Shown piece by piece: positions 1 through 9,988 of a stretch of DNA of 64,000 nucleotides. The notes beneath the pieces are model-generated. The model did no database searches. It was not told the DNA's origin and saw only the letters and a list, made by a program, of their open reading frames with translations. The DNA comes from Alkalihalophilus pseudofirmus OF4 (GTDB lineage Bacteria; Bacillota; Bacilli; Bacillales; Bacillaceae_D): the NCBI RefSeq assembly GCF_000005825.2, contig NC_013791.2:3658001-3722000 (forward strand). Reading direction: 5' to 3'. Each line of letters starts with the position of its first letter. Position 1 is the stretch's first letter. The position numbers and the translations under genes were made by a program.

Positions 1-75
1 TACTAGTAAAACGAATAAAGAGAATAATAGATAAATAATGACCTTATGATTCATACCTTTTGGATTCATTTGATT

Positions 76-114
76 GCACCGCCCTTTCATCACTCAGTAT
101 GATCAGGGCAGTGC
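76..114 (-). terminator. possible prmC terminator hairpin
   Basis: Ten-base arms GCACCGCCCT and AGGGCAGTGC pair with one G-U around a 19-base loop, just past the prmC stop. No clear T run follows on either strand, so the assignment is weak. Confidence 0.3.
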
Positions 115-156
115 GTTGTTAAACATGAAAGTGTTCGACAAAATGAGTCTAGTATT

Positions 157-1038
157 TTAGTACATCTTCCCATAGGCAAACACCATGCGGTCTTTCCCGT
201 TTATATCTAATTTCACTTCGGTTTCGGCATTCGGGAACGCAGTCTCAAGCATCAATCGGACCGTCTCGCCTTGTCCTGCACCGACTTCAAAGGCAATGAG
301 CCCTTTTTCTTTCATTACTTTTGGCAGCTCCGTCGTTAAACGGCGATACAGCTCATACCCGTCTTCCCCGCCAAATAAAGCAAGATGAGGCTCGTGTTCA
401 CGTACATGAACCGCTAATTCATCGTGCTCACCTAGTGGAATGTACGGTGGATTTGAGACAATGATGTCAAATCTTTTTTCCATTTGGATAGGAGTAGAAA
501 GAAGGTCACTTTCAAAAAAGGACATTTTAGCATCCAACGTTTCGGCATTTAATCTCGCTATTTCTAATGCCTCTTTTGATATATCAACAGCTTCAACCTT
601 CATCTCCGCGCACTCAAGCGCAAGCGTAACGCCGATTGCGCCGCTTCCTGCCCCTACATCGAGTACATCAACAGACGCATCTCCCCACAAGCTTTGTTTC
701 AAATGAAGTACATGCTCGATCAGCTCTTCTGTTTCTGGGCGGGGAATTAACACATCTCCATTTACTTGAAAACGCCTGCCGTAAAATTCTTGATAGCCCA
801 TCAAATGCTGGACAGGAACCCCGTTTGAATGAGTGAGAACGTCTTTTTTAAACGCCTCCCACACGCCTGAATCAATCGGATCCTGAAACATCATAAACAT
901 CTTTGTCCGGTTGATATTCAGGTGATGCAATAAGAGCCACTCAGCAGCCGTTGCCTCACCACCTGCCTCTTCTAAAAAAGAAGAAGCCCAACGGAGGGCT
1001 TCGTGTATGGTCTTAGGTGTTTGATTACTCTTCAGCAT
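157..1038 (-). CDS. prmC: release factor glutamine methyltransferase PrmC
   Basis: Methylates the glutamine of the GGQ tip of class 1 release factors with S-adenosylmethionine, in the cytoplasm. The 293-residue length is normal. An N-terminal helical substrate-binding domain (about 1-95) precedes a Rossmann methyltransferase fold with the SAM loop [10 protein letters not shown] (127-136) and the catalytic NPPY motif (196-199). Its ATG lies inside the 3' end of prfA (14 bp overlap), so it is probably translationally coupled to the gene of its own substrate. This is the usual prfA-prmC pair of Firmicutes. Confidence 0.96.
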   Translation of the reverse strand: MLKSNQTPKTIHEALRWASSFLEEAGGEATAAEWLLLHHLNINRTKMFMMFQDPIDSGVWEAFKKDVLTHSNGVPVQHLMGYQEFYGRRFQVNGDVLIPRPETEELIEHVLHLKQSLWGDASVDVLDVGAGSGAIGVTLALECAEMKVEAVDISKEALEIARLNAETLDAKMSFFESDLLSTPIQMEKRFDIIVSNPPYIPLGEHDELAVHVREHEPHLALFGGEDGYELYRRLTTELPKVMKEKGLIAFEVGAGQGETVRLMLETAFPNAETEVKLDINGKDRMVFAYGKMY

Positions 1039-2095
1039 TTTGCATCGCTTCTGCTTGCTCTTCTACAATCAAGGCATCAATGACTTCATCAAGCTTACCT
1101 TGCAAGATCTGCTCAAGCTTTTGAATCGTTAAACCGATGCGGTGATCTGTTACACGACTTTGCGGGAAGTTGTACGTACGAATACGCTCAGAACGGTCAC
1201 CAGTACCAACAGCCAGCTTACGGTTTTGATCGTACTCTGCCTGCACCTCGCGTTGAACTTTATCATAGACACGCGCACGAAGTACCTTCATCGCTTTTTC
1301 TTTGTTTTTAATTTGAGATTTTTCATCTTGACATGATACAACCGTACCTGTTGGCAAGTGAGTTAAACGAACGGCTGACATCGTTGTATTTACACTTTGT
1401 CCGCCTGGTCCGCTTGACGTAAATGTATCTACACGAATGTCTTTTTCGTGGATTTCTACTTCTACTTCTTCTGCTTCAGGAAGTACGGCAACAGTTGCTG
1501 TAGATGTATGGATACGGCCGCCAGACTCTGTTTGAGGAACACGCTGTACGCGGTGCGCTCCGTTTTCATACTTTAATTTAGAATAAGCTCCTGCCCCGTT
1601 CACACTGAAAATGATCTCTTTGTATCCACCAAGCTCTGTGGATGTCGCTTCAATCACTTCTGTCTTCCATCCTTGTGCTTCAGCGAATCTTGAATACATT
1701 TTATAAAGGTCGCCAGCAAATAACTGCGCCTCATCTCCGCCTGCAGCTCCGCGAATCTCTACGATAACGTTCTTGTCATCGTTAGGATCCTTTGGAAGAA
1801 GAAGAATTTTAAGGCGTGCCTCAAGCTCTTCTTGACGAGTTGAAAGCTCATCCATTTCTTCTTTTACCATGGCATACATTTCATCATCCAGCTTATCTTC
1901 AAGCATTGCTTTTGCATCTTTATATTGCGATACAACCTCTTTATACTCGCGGTATGCTTGAACTGTTTCTTCGATGTCTGATTGTTCTTTTGAAAACTCA
2001 CGTAATTTCTTTGAGTCACTAATTATATCCGGGTCACTTAATAATTCATTTAACCGATTGTAACGGTCTTCTACTGATTGTAAACGATCTAACAC
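1025..2095 (-). CDS. prfA: peptide chain release factor 1 (RF1)
   Basis: Recognises UAA and UAG in the ribosomal A site and triggers peptidyl-tRNA hydrolysis. The peptide-anticodon region (PQTESGG, about 187-193) and the GGQ tripeptide (231-233) are intact. I start at GTG 2095 because GAGGTG stands at 2102-2107, the protein then begins [11 protein letters not shown] as in Bacillus homologues, and the length is 356 residues as in B. subtilis. Longer in-frame starts would lie upstream of or within the promoter. First gene of the prfA-prmC operon. Confidence 0.96.
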   Translation of the reverse strand: MLDRLQSVEDRYNRLNELLSDPDIISDSKKLREFSKEQSDIEETVQAYREYKEVVSQYKDAKAMLEDKLDDEMYAMVKEEMDELSTRQEELEARLKILLLPKDPNDDKNVIVEIRGAAGGDEAQLFAGDLYKMYSRFAEAQGWKTEVIEATSTELGGYKEIIFSVNGAGAYSKLKYENGAHRVQRVPQTESGGRIHTSTATVAVLPEAEEVEVEIHEKDIRVDTFTSSGPGGQSVNTTMSAVRLTHLPTGTVVSCQDEKSQIKNKEKAMKVLRARVYDKVQREVQAEYDQNRKLAVGTGDRSERIRTYNFPQSRVTDHRIGLTIQKLEQILQGKLDEVIDALIVEEQAEAMQNAEE

Positions 2096-2135
2096 GGCTT
2101 TCACCTCATTAATATTTCCAGTGCATAACATTCTA

Positions 2136-2164
2136 ATTATAGTATATCGATACAAAAGGGTCAA
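2136..2164 (-). promoter_or_regulatory. sigma-A promoter of prfA-prmC
   Basis: On the minus strand TTGACC (2164-2159), a 17-base spacer and a perfect TATAAT (2141-2136). Transcription would begin near 2129, about 34 bases before the GTG start of prfA. Confidence 0.75.
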
Positions 2165-2227
2165 TCAACCCTAAAACAGTTTTATGCGAGCATCTTCTGG
2201 GAATATTACTAGTATGAGGTGATGACG

Positions 2228-3544
2228 ATGAAATATGTAATTATCGGCGGAGATGCTGCCGGCATGAGTGCAGCAATGCAGATTGTGAGACGTAATAAGG
2301 ATGCAGACGTTACAACACTCGAGATGGGTGAGTATTATTCCTACGCTCAGTGCGGCCTCCCGTATGCCGTGGGGGGTTTAGTGAAAGGGGGACTTGATGA
2401 TTTAGTGGCGCGTGATGTGGAAACGTTTCGCTCTAAATACGGGATCGACGCACGCGTTAATCACGAGGTAACCCATGTCGATACAGAAAAGAAGCTCGTT
2501 TCGGGCAAAGATTTCAGTGTGCCTTATGACAAATTATTAATAGCGACAGGAGCAAGTCCGATCGTTCCTGATTGGGACGGGGCTGACCTAGACGGTATTC
2601 ATACGGTTAAAACGATTCCAGATACAGAAGCAGTCATAAAAGATATGCACAATGATACACATCATATTGCTGTCATTGGCGGCGGTTATATCGGCCTTGA
2701 AATGGCTGAGAATTTTGTTGAACAAGGAAAGAAAGTGACAATGATTGAGCGCGGGCCTCAGCTGGCTGGAATTTTTGATCAAGAGATGGCGAACTTAATC
2801 CATGAGGAAGCTGAAAAGCACGGCGTGAAGCTGCTGTTTAATGAGGAAGTGAAAGGATTTAAAGGAGACAGCCGCGTCGAAGAAATTGTAACTGATAAGC
2901 AATCGTTCAAGGTAGATATGGTCATTGTAGCAATCGGTGTGAAACCTAACACTCACTTTTTAGAGGATTGCGGCGTGCATTTGCATGAAAATGGCGCTAT
3001 TCAAGTAAATGGCTATATGGAAACAAATATCCCTGATGTGTATGCGGCTGGAGACTGTGCCACTCAATACCACCGCATTAAAGAGCATGATGACTTTATC
3101 CCGCTTGGTACTCACGCAAATAAGCAAGGACGTATTGCCGGCTTGAATATGGCAGGAGATTCAAGAACATTTAAAGGAATCGTCGGTACATCGATTATGA
3201 AATTCTTTTCACTGACGCTTGGACGGACAGGCCTATCCCTGAGGGAAGCTGAAGAGCTTCGTATCCCAACCGAAATTGTGGATGCAGAGATACCACATCA
3301 CGCTACATACTACCCCGGCTCAGAAATACTGACCATCCGTTTAATGTACCAGCGTCATACCGAGCAGCTGCTAGGCGCTCAAATTATCGGCAAAGAAGGT
3401 GTGGACAAACGGATTGATGTGCTTGCAACTGCCCTTTACCACAAAATGACGATGGAAGACCTCGAAAATCTTGACCTTGCTTATGCCCCGCCTTATAACG
3501 GTGTATGGGATCCCATTCAGCAGGCATCAAGGCGCAGAGGGTAA
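2228..3544 (+). CDS. CoA-disulfide reductase-like FAD/NAD(P)H oxidoreductase
   Basis: Single-cysteine (class III) pyridine nucleotide-disulfide oxidoreductase, 438 residues. The N-terminal FAD-binding motif is IIGGDAAG (5-12), the redox Cys42 sits in SYAQCGLPY, a second Rossmann motif VIGGGYIGLE binds NAD(P)H, and YAAGDCA contacts FAD. A C-terminal dimerisation domain follows. Cys position and the C-terminal Tyr-rich segment resemble CoA-disulfide reductase, but NADH oxidase and polysulfide reductase members share the layout, so the substrate is uncertain. Start 2228 is preferred over GTG 2219 or ATG 2222 because GAGGTG (2216-2221) lies six bases upstream. Divergent from prfA. Confidence 0.88.
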   Translation: MKYVIIGGDAAGMSAAMQIVRRNKDADVTTLEMGEYYSYAQCGLPYAVGGLVKGGLDDLVARDVETFRSKYGIDARVNHEVTHVDTEKKLVSGKDFSVPYDKLLIATGASPIVPDWDGADLDGIHTVKTIPDTEAVIKDMHNDTHHIAVIGGGYIGLEMAENFVEQGKKVTMIERGPQLAGIFDQEMANLIHEEAEKHGVKLLFNEEVKGFKGDSRVEEIVTDKQSFKVDMVIVAIGVKPNTHFLEDCGVHLHENGAIQVNGYMETNIPDVYAAGDCATQYHRIKEHDDFIPLGTHANKQGRIAGLNMAGDSRTFKGIVGTSIMKFFSLTLGRTGLSLREAEELRIPTEIVDAEIPHHATYYPGSEILTIRLMYQRHTEQLLGAQIIGKEGVDKRIDVLATALYHKMTMEDLENLDLAYAPPYNGVWDPIQQASRRRG

Positions 3545-3569
3545 GAGTCCTGAATAAGGGCTCTTTTTT
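3544..3569 (+). terminator. Rho-independent terminator of the flavoprotein gene
   Basis: Stem AGAGTCCT / AGGGCTCT (one G-U) with a five-base loop and six T residues, overlapping the stop codon. Confidence 0.8.
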
Positions 3570-3582
3570 GCGTTTATCTGTT

Positions 3583-3609
3583 TAATTTTTCTGAAAATAG
3601 TGCCGATAT
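3583..3609 (+). promoter_or_regulatory. sigma-D promoter of the chemoreceptor gene
   Basis: TAAT (3583-3586), exactly 15 bases, then GCCGATAT (3602-3609). The B. subtilis sigma-D consensus is TAAA-N15-GCCGATAT, so the -10 is perfect and the -35 has one mismatch. It lies 47 bases before a methyl-accepting chemotaxis gene, the expected type of target. A sigma-A-like TATAAT at 3614-3619 overlaps but has no -35. Confidence 0.8.
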
Positions 3610-3655
3610 ACTATATAATTAGTCCTGTAAAGGCTTACATAAGGGGGATTTTATT

Positions 3656-5407
3656 GTGGTTAAATGGGTTAGGGATATGAATATTCGGCAAAAGCTCGTC
3701 ATCATTACCTTACTGCTGCTCCTAGTTCCAAGCTTAATTATCGGCCTCACTAGCTACTTCACTTCAAAAACCAGCTTAGATGAGGTCGGAGCAACTAAAA
3801 TTCAAAACAGTGTCTACATGACTGCCGAGCTTATTCGTATGGTGCAAACCGAGGTTGAAAGCGGGGCTCTAACGTTAGAAGAAGCGCAGGAACGAGTAAA
3901 GACCGCGATTCTTGGCGAGAGACAAGCTGATGGTACAAGGCCTGTCAATCCGAATATTGACCTTGGCGAGAACGGCTATATTATCGTGTATGACGAAGCC
4001 GGAACATTGGTTGCTCACCCTAATATAGAGGGTGAAAATTTATATAATGTTCAGGATGTGGAAGGGCAGTATTTCGCTCAAGAGGCGATAAAAGTCGCTC
4101 AAGCCGGCGGAGGCTTTACTCGTTATCAATGGGCAATGCCTAACGACCTTAATACAGTCGCACCGAAAATTATGTACAACCTTTATGACCCGAACTGGGG
4201 CTGGGTGATTTCAGGCGGTTCATATATGAGTGACTTTAACGCAGAAGCTAATTCTATTTTACGTAATATTTTAATTGTACTAAGCGTCTCCTTGCTCATT
4301 GGAGGACTCATTATCTACTTTTTTTCAAAGCTATTCTCAGAACGGATTATCCGGGTGGATCAGCAGGTGCAGAAGTTAGCAGATGGCCACATAGAAAGGT
4401 ATGACCAAGATCAAGGGTATAAAGATGAAATAGGTTCTTTATCTAAAAATGTTCACGTGATGACGAACCGTTTCCGTGAGATGATCAGTCAAATTTCTGA
4501 TGCTTCTACTCAAGTGGCAGCAACATCTGAACAATTAACAGCCAGCGCCGAAGAGACAAGCCGGGCTTCAGAACAAATTACCGATTCCATTCAGGAGGTA
4601 GCTTCTGCAGGAGACGAGCAAGCTGCAGCTGCGAAACAAGCTAGACATTCCACCGCAGCTATTTTAGATAATATGAATCATATCTCGAGCAGTGTACAAG
4701 CAGTAAACGAGTCCGCTGCTGTGACTAGGGCAAAGTCAGAATCAGGTGGACGGGTTATTTTGCAGACAATTAATCAAATGAAGGTCATTGATGAAAAAAC
4801 CGATGAGATCCAAGGAGTCGTACACAGGCTCGGAAGCAAATCAAATGAAATTGAGACGATCGTTTCAATGATTACAGCCGTGTCACAACAAACAAATCTG
4901 CTTGCTCTAAATGCAGCCATTGAAGCTGCTCGCGCAGGTGAGCACGGCAGGGGGTTTGCTGTTGTGGCTGATGAGGTGCGAAAGCTTGCCGAGCAGTCAA
5001 GCCAGTCTGCGAGCCAAATTAACCACCTAATATCTGATATCCAAAAAGATATTTCCCAATCGGTCATTTCTATGGAAGCGGGCAAAGCTGCCGTAAAAGA
5101 CGGGAATGCTCTTGTAGATCAAGCAGGCACAGAGTTTAGCGATATTACCGCATCCATTAATGAGGTAACATCCCAATTTACAGACGTTACAAATGCCATT
5201 GAAGACATTAAAACAGCGACTGAAGAAATGGCTCAGGCGATTGAAGCAGCTTCGCATATTGCAGCGAGTTCTTCTGATTACTCACAAAATGTAGCGGCCT
5301 CTGCCGAAGAACAAAATGCTACTATGCAAGAGATCAGTGCAGCTTCCAACGTGCTGTCAGATATGGCAGAATCACTACAGGAATCCATTAAACAATTCAA
5401 GCTTTAG
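3656..5407 (+). CDS. methyl-accepting chemotaxis protein with Cache sensor
   Basis: Transmembrane chemoreceptor, 583 residues. Membrane segments at about 13-33 and 203-223 flank an extracellular domain of about 170 residues containing [15 protein letters not shown] and WGWVISGG, typical of single Cache domains that bind small ligands. A HAMP linker (about 225-275) leads into a long coiled-coil signalling domain with the conserved hairpin tip (about 410-447, [15 protein letters not shown]) that contacts CheA and CheW. Start GTG 3656 follows AGGGGG by eight bases. Ligand unknown. Expression is probably tied to motility through the sigma-D promoter. Confidence 0.93.
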   Translation: MVKWVRDMNIRQKLVIITLLLLLVPSLIIGLTSYFTSKTSLDEVGATKIQNSVYMTAELIRMVQTEVESGALTLEEAQERVKTAILGERQADGTRPVNPNIDLGENGYIIVYDEAGTLVAHPNIEGENLYNVQDVEGQYFAQEAIKVAQAGGGFTRYQWAMPNDLNTVAPKIMYNLYDPNWGWVISGGSYMSDFNAEANSILRNILIVLSVSLLIGGLIIYFFSKLFSERIIRVDQQVQKLADGHIERYDQDQGYKDEIGSLSKNVHVMTNRFREMISQISDASTQVAATSEQLTASAEETSRASEQITDSIQEVASAGDEQAAAAKQARHSTAAILDNMNHISSSVQAVNESAAVTRAKSESGGRVILQTINQMKVIDEKTDEIQGVVHRLGSKSNEIETIVSMITAVSQQTNLLALNAAIEAARAGEHGRGFAVVADEVRKLAEQSSQSASQINHLISDIQKDISQSVISMEAGKAAVKDGNALVDQAGTEFSDITASINEVTSQFTDVTNAIEDIKTATEEMAQAIEAASHIAASSSDYSQNVAASAEEQNATMQEISAASNVLSDMAESLQESIKQFKL

Positions 5408-5412
5408 AGAGA

Positions 5413-5448
5413 AAAACCGCCCAAAGCGCAAAAGGCCTTGGGCGGTTT
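5413..5448. terminator. bidirectional terminator between convergent genes
   Basis: Arms AAAACCGCCCAA (5413-5424) and TTGGGCGGTTT (5438-5448) form a strong hairpin with A and T runs on either side, serving the chemoreceptor gene and the convergent lipoprotein gene. Confidence 0.85.
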
Positions 5449-5451
5449 CCA

Positions 5452-5916
5452 TTAACTTTCGTTTATATGCACTTGATATCTAGGTACTTCAAGTAAAAAC
5501 GTACGCTTTAATTTATCAAGCTCTGACTGTTTCTCACTGTCGTTCAATCCTTTAGGTACGTGAACCGTCACCCAGGCATGATGACCAGCGATCATAACAG
5601 ATCCAGGATTAAACGGCGATTCGTTTGCTACAACACGGCGCATTAATGATTGGTGATCTCCCAAGTCTTCATGATAATTATGAGCGGATCGGTAGCTGCT
5701 ACCTGTTGTATTTAACTCTCCCATTTGATCAAATGTTTGGGATCTTCGAATCGAACCATAGTTAATCGGACCAGGACCCAAGAGACCGTATGTTACTCGC
5801 TCCGCGCTCGGATGCTGATTGTTGCTTTGTGCTTGAACTTCTGGCTCTTCAGGGTTGTTGCACCCTGTTACCAAAAACATTCCGGCCAAAACTCCCGCTA
5901 ACCATTTTCTCTTCAT
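5452..5916 (-). CDS. predicted lipoprotein, possibly YhcN/YlaJ-like
   Basis: 154-residue exported protein. It starts MKRKWLAG, continues with a hydrophobic stretch and has a lipobox-type LVTGC, so Cys20 should be lipidated and the protein anchored outside the membrane. The C-terminal half (VMIAGHHAWVTVHVP, then a charged helix) faintly recalls the sporulation lipoproteins YhcN/YlaJ, but I cannot prove membership. Start 5916 has AGGAGGTG six bases upstream; a longer reading to 5964 lacks one. It sits 66 bases downstream of tdk on the same strand. Confidence 0.7.
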   Translation of the reverse strand: MKRKWLAGVLAGMFLVTGCNNPEEPEVQAQSNNQHPSAERVTYGLLGPGPINYGSIRRSQTFDQMGELNTTGSSYRSAHNYHEDLGDHQSLMRRVVANESPFNPGSVMIAGHHAWVTVHVPKGLNDSEKQSELDKLKRTFLLEVPRYQVHINES

Positions 5917-5982
5917 GATGAGCACCTCCTGCAGCGAATCGCTGCATTTATAGGTTGCCCACATATCTTAAGTTACTCGTTG

Positions 5983-6603
5983 TTAGATTTGACCATGTTT
6001 CACAGCAGGGTCAGGTATGCGTGAAGGCTTATTTGGCACTTCATGACATGTACGGCAGCGAGGCTCGTATGCTTCTGATGCCCCAACTAAGATAATTGGA
6101 TCGGTGTAGGAAGCAGGATTGCCATCAATTAAACGCTGTGTTCTGCTTGCAGGCGTTCCGCAAACCGGGCAGACCGCTTGAAGCTTAGTAACTTCCTCTG
6201 CTAATGCCATCAGCGGCATAATCGGCCCAAACGGCTCTCCTCTAAAATCTTGATCAAGACCTGCGCAAATCACGCGGATACCGCGGTTTGCCAGCTCATC
6301 TGCCACTGCCACGATTCCTTCATCAAAAAACTGTACTTCATCTACTGCTACTACCTGTGTCTCTGGCAGTACGTGCTCAAGAATATCAACGGACATGCGC
6401 ACTGGCATCGCACACACCTTTGTTCCATTATGGGAAACCACTTCTTCCTCACTGTAGCGGTTATCAATCGCTGGTTTAAATACTTGTACTTTCAGCTTCC
6501 CAAAGCTCACTCTTCTTACCCGGCGAATAAGCTCTTCTGATTTTCCTGAGAACATACTTCCACAGATTACTTCTAAACGGCCTTCATGCCCCGTCACACG
6601 CAT
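5983..6603 (-). CDS. tdk: thymidine kinase
   Basis: Phosphorylates thymidine with ATP in the pyrimidine salvage pathway. 206 residues, type II thymidine kinase. P-loop GSMFSGKS (15-22), DEVQFFD with the Walker B aspartate, FRGEPFGP lasso region, and two zinc-binding pairs CPVC and CRTC. Start ATG follows a GGGGG run. The position after rpmE and rho matches B. subtilis, but a repeat array of about 190 bp separates it from rpmE. Confidence 0.96.
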   Translation of the reverse strand: MRVTGHEGRLEVICGSMFSGKSEELIRRVRRVSFGKLKVQVFKPAIDNRYSEEEVVSHNGTKVCAMPVRMSVDILEHVLPETQVVAVDEVQFFDEGIVAVADELANRGIRVICAGLDQDFRGEPFGPIMPLMALAEEVTKLQAVCPVCGTPASRTQRLIDGNPASYTDPIILVGASEAYEPRCRTCHEVPNKPSRIPDPAVKHGQI

Positions 6604-6752
6604 AGTTTTCCCCCACCTTACAACAAATAATCTTTAACCTGCTTGTCTAAAGATCGATTGATCCCTTGATCATAGCATCTCAATTTATTTAAACCTTCAT
6701 TTTGACATGTAATGGATTTTCAATTTCATTTTTAGATATGCTGATTGAACGG

Positions 6753-6939
6753 ATTGCGCCGGTTCAGACGATAATTGCGTTGGTCGAAGCGCTGTATGCG
6801 CCATTTATACTCGCTTTTGCGTTAATTGACCAGCTAATTGCGTCACTCTGTGCGGATTGCGCCGGTTCACGCTATTATTGCGTCGCTTCGCAATTGTTAT
6901 GCGTCTACTCCGCTCATAATTGCGCCCATTCAGTCCTCA
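6753..6939. repeat. phased 21-bp repeat array, locus A (nine units)
   Basis: Nine degenerate units of consensus ATTGCGYCNGTTC plus about eight variable bases. The GCG cores are at 6756, 6777, 6798, 6819, 6840, 6859, 6880, 6901 and 6922, giving steps 21-21-21-21-19-21-21-21. It fills most of the 411-bp gap between rpmE and tdk. Loci B and C have the same layout. Function unknown. Confidence 0.8.
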
Positions 6940-6966
6940 CAAATCCCGCTTTACCCGCACCATGTG

Positions 6967-7002
6967 CAAAAAAAACAGGCAAGTGCAGTGCGCTTGCCTG
7001 TT
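6967..7002 (-). terminator. rpmE terminator
   Basis: On the minus strand ACAGGCAAG pairs with CTTGCCTGT and is followed by eight T residues, just past the rpmE stop. Confidence 0.9.
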
Positions 7003-7014
7003 CGCATATCCAGT

Positions 7015-7260
7015 TTACTTCATGTTGTATTTCTTCTTGAAACGATCAACACGTCCACCAACATCGTTAAGCTTCTGCTTACCAGTGTAGAATGGGTGCG
7101 AATCTGAACTGATCTCAACTTTTAGAAGCGGGTATGTGTTACCATCTTCCCACTCAATTGTTTCAGCAGAACCTTTAGTAGAACCGCTTAGAAACTTAAA
7201 ACCAGTACTTGTATCCATGAAAACCACTTTTTGATATTCTGGGTGAATACCTTGTTTCAT
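7015..7260 (-). CDS. rpmE: ribosomal protein bL31, type B (zinc-free)
   Basis: 50S subunit protein of 81 residues. It begins [10 protein letters not shown] and has the L31 signature [11 protein letters not shown]. The CxxC zinc pairs of the usual RpmE are absent; [10 protein letters not shown] and the insert [14 protein letters not shown] mark the type B (RpmE2/YtiA) form. It nevertheless occupies the housekeeping rpmE place between rho and tdk. ATG 7260 is chosen because AAGGAG lies nine bases upstream, whereas it touches the alternative ATG 7269. No Zur-box-like palindrome was seen upstream. Confidence 0.9.
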   Translation of the reverse strand: MKQGIHPEYQKVVFMDTSTGFKFLSGSTKGSAETIEWEDGNTYPLLKVEISSDSHPFYTGKQKLNDVGGRVDRFKKKYNMK

Positions 7261-7437
7261 TGATTTCATCTCCTTCCGCCCTGAATCTCTTCGAAACAGA
7301 GTTATCTAATCACACATGACGAAATTATATCAAGCCAAGCTTCGTTTTGCAACTGTATTTTCGATGATTTTATACGTTGTTACGCACGATTCTTCATAAA
7401 ACCTCATCATAGCAGTTTTCTTCATCATCCATTTACA

Positions 7438-8712
7438 TTATTTTCTTCGGCTCGCCCCTGACATATCTTTTTCCATTTCGCTGAAAAAGTCAGCATTCGT
7501 CTTCGTATCTTTCACCCGCTTAATGAATTGATCGACAAAATCATGCGAATCATTCATTGTCTTACGGATCGCCCATAGCTTGTCTAACTGATCTTTTGGC
7601 ATAAGAAGCTCTTCTTTTCTTGTACCCGAACGGCGGATATCGATTGATGGGAAGATACGGCGCTCAGCCAATTTACGATCAAGATGAAGCTCCATGTTCC
7701 CTGTTCCTTTAAACTCTTCATAAATGACATCATCCATGCGCGATCCTGTTTCTACAAGAGCCGTAGCAAGGATGGTTAAGCTTCCGCCTTCTTCAATATT
7801 ACGCGCAGCACCGAAGAAACGTTTAGGACGATGGAACGCAGCCGGGTCAATACCACCGGATAACGTACGTCCGCTTGGCGGGATGACTAAGTTATAGGCA
7901 CGTGCAAGACGAGTGATGCTATCCATTAAAATGACAACATCTTTACGATGCTCAACCAAGCGCATCGCGCGCTCAAGCACTAGCTCAGCAACTTTAATAT
8001 GATTTTCCGGAACCTCATCAAATGTTGAACTGACGACTTCGCCTTTTACCGAACGCTCAATATCGGTTACTTCCTCAGGGCGTTCATCAATTAACAGTAC
8101 GATCAATTCCACATCAGGGTGGTTCTCAGCAATACTGTTGGCTACTTCTTTCATAAGAGATGTTTTACCAGCTTTTGGGGGTGCAACAATCAATCCACGC
8201 TGTCCGAAACCTACAGGAGAAATCATATTAATGATACGAGAAGATACTCGGCCTGGAGCTGTCTCAAGTTCAATTTTTTGTTCAGGGTATAAAGGTGTTA
8301 AGGCTGGGAAATGAGGACGTTCCTTCGATGTTTCAGGTGCATCGCCGTTTACTGCTTCTACATGCAGAAGCCCGTGGTAACGTTCGTTTTCCTTAGGAGG
8401 TCTTACTTTACCGGATACCTTGTCTCCGTTACGCAAGTCGAACCTGCGAATTTGAGAGGCTGAGATATAAATATCTTCAGAACTTGGCATGTAATTAATT
8501 GGTCTTAAGAAGCCAAAGCCTTCAGATTGAATGATCTCAAGGACACCTTCCATAAACATCAAACCATCTTTTTCAGCTTGTCCTTTTAAAATCGCGAAAA
8601 TAAGTTCACGCTTTGTAAGTTTACTATAATAAGAGACTTTGTATTGCTTAGCTAACTCATAAAGCTCTTTTAGCTTCATTTTTTCTAAATCTGCAATATT
8701 GACACTGCTCAT
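7438..8712 (-). CDS. rho: transcription termination factor Rho
   Basis: Hexameric RNA-dependent ATPase that ends transcription at C-rich unstructured RNA. 424 residues with no large insertion. N-terminal Rho-N helices (about 5-45), an RNA-binding OB fold containing GFGFLRP (about 55-120), P-loop APPKAGKTS (about 177-185), Walker [11 protein letters not shown] and the conserved [10 protein letters not shown]-loop region. Start 8712 has a TGGTGG-type site upstream. The 280 bases upstream contain three 15-bp direct repeats that may matter for its expression. Confidence 0.96.
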   Translation of the reverse strand: MSSVNIADLEKMKLKELYELAKQYKVSYYSKLTKRELIFAILKGQAEKDGLMFMEGVLEIIQSEGFGFLRPINYMPSSEDIYISASQIRRFDLRNGDKVSGKVRPPKENERYHGLLHVEAVNGDAPETSKERPHFPALTPLYPEQKIELETAPGRVSSRIINMISPVGFGQRGLIVAPPKAGKTSLMKEVANSIAENHPDVELIVLLIDERPEEVTDIERSVKGEVVSSTFDEVPENHIKVAELVLERAMRLVEHRKDVVILMDSITRLARAYNLVIPPSGRTLSGGIDPAAFHRPKRFFGAARNIEEGGSLTILATALVETGSRMDDVIYEEFKGTGNMELHLDRKLAERRIFPSIDIRRSGTRKEELLMPKDQLDKLWAIRKTMNDSHDFVDQFIKRVKDTKTNADFFSEMEKDMSGASRRK

Positions 8713-8821
8713 TATTCCACCACACTCTAATCATGATAAAAGCAGAATCCTTTTTAGAAGGATGTAGTAGTATAAGTAAAAGATCCGTACTTTTTTCGAA
8801 CTAATAAAAATACTTTGTTCT

Positions 8822-8866
8822 ATTACATTAATATAAATTACATTAATATAAATTACATCAATATAA
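8822..8866. repeat. three tandem 15-bp AT-rich repeats upstream of rho
   Basis: ATTACATTAATATAA occurs at 8822-8836, 8837-8851 and, with one change (ATTACATCAATATAA), 8852-8866. They lie 110-155 bases before the rho start, between the glpX terminator and rho. Confidence 0.85.
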
Positions 8867-8956
8867 ATACTTGTATCATTGTACCCCATTAGATCAAATA
8901 TATTCAAGGAACATTTTCCTAACAAATAGTCGGTAGGAAGCGTAGAGATAAAGAAT

Positions 8957-8982
8957 GAAAGCTAGACAGGTGTCTAGCTTTC
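8957..8982 (-). terminator. glpX hairpin terminator
   Basis: Perfect 11-bp stem GAAAGCTAGAC / GTCTAGCTTTC with a four-base loop, ten bases past the glpX stop. The T run is poor, so termination may be partial and allow read-through into rho. Confidence 0.6.
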
Positions 8983-8992
8983 GTCACTATGT

Positions 8993-9958
8993 TTATTTAA
9001 TAACAAGACCTGGCTTCTTCTTCATACTGTGTGTTCCATCCACAAAGCGGACTGTGCCTGACTTTGCACGCATAACGAGTGATTGTGTTGTTGCACGGCT
9101 TCCCTTATAGTAAACGCCTTTTAATAATTCGCCATCAGTTACACCTGTTGCAGCAAAAATACAATCGTCCCCTTTAACGAGGTCATCCATCAACAGGACT
9201 TTGTTAAAGTTTTCAATTCCCATCTTTCTGCAGCGTTCTTCTTCTGCTTCATTTTGCGGGAGAAGGCGGCCTTGCAATTCGCCTCCAAGGCATTTTAAGC
9301 CTACTGCAGCAAGAACTCCTTCAGGTGCTCCTCCTGAACCAAGCAATAAGTCTACGCCTGTATCATCAAAGGCTGTATTAACAGCAGCTGCAACATCACC
9401 ATCCGGAAGCAGTTTAATACGCGCTCCTGCTTCGCGAATCTCATGAATGATTCTCGCATGACGCTCACGGTTTAGAATCGTTACAACGAGATCCTCAATA
9501 TCTTTATTTTTCGCACGAGCAACAGCCTTTAAGTTATCGATAATCGGAGCGTCGATATCAATTTGGCCGACAGATTCCGGTCCGACTGCAATTTTATCCA
9601 TGTACATATCAGGTGCATGCAGAAGGTTGCCATGATCAGCAACCGCAAGAACAGCTAGTGCGTTCCATTGACCTGAAGCAACGATATTTGTACCTTCAAG
9701 CGGATCGACTGCTACATCCACACGCGGGCCATAGCCATTACCAAGCTTCTCCCCTATATAGAGCATAGGAGCCTCATCCATCTCTCCTTCCCCAATGACC
9801 ACTGTTCCTTTCATCGGGATTGTATCAAATACATCTCGCATTGCTTCTGTTGCGGCACGATCCGCTTCTTCTTTATTGCCAAGACCCATCCAGCGGCCTG
9901 AAGCAAGAGCCGCGGCTTCTGTGACGCGGACCAGCTCCATTGATAAACTTCTCTCCAT
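8993..9958 (-). CDS. glpX: class II fructose-1,6-bisphosphatase
   Basis: Hydrolyses fructose 1,6-bisphosphate in gluconeogenesis. 321 residues, the GlpX length. Metal and substrate motifs are visible: [10 protein letters not shown] near residue 57, DPLEGTN near 84 and [12 protein letters not shown] near 200. Start ATG follows GGGAGAGGG. It lies 30 bases downstream of murAB and is probably cotranscribed with tal and murAB, as in B. subtilis (ywjI). Confidence 0.95.
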   Translation of the reverse strand: MERSLSMELVRVTEAAALASGRWMGLGNKEEADRAATEAMRDVFDTIPMKGTVVIGEGEMDEAPMLYIGEKLGNGYGPRVDVAVDPLEGTNIVASGQWNALAVLAVADHGNLLHAPDMYMDKIAVGPESVGQIDIDAPIIDNLKAVARAKNKDIEDLVVTILNRERHARIIHEIREAGARIKLLPDGDVAAAVNTAFDDTGVDLLLGSGGAPEGVLAAVGLKCLGGELQGRLLPQNEAEEERCRKMGIENFNKVLLMDDLVKGDDCIFAATGVTDGELLKGVYYKGSRATTQSLVMRAKSGTVRFVDGTHSMKKKPGLVIK

Positions 9959-9988
9959 CTCTACCCTCTCCCTTATTGCATCTTCCGT

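Noticed and set aside
2096-2164. Longer prfA start at 2164
   Set aside because: It overlaps a strong sigma-A promoter whose transcript begins near 2129; the GTG at 2095 has the ribosome binding site and the family length.
6753-6939. Reading the phased arrays as genes encoding Ile-Ala heptad repeats (IAPV, IASL)
   Set aside because: The heptads arise because 21 is a multiple of three. The conserved 19-bp step switches frame in every copy, stops interrupt all frames, and no start with a ribosome binding site precedes them.
8731-8925. 64-codon minus-strand reading frame rich in Ile-Tyr-Asn-Val
   Set aside because: It is created by the 15-bp AT-rich repeats and has no ribosome binding site.
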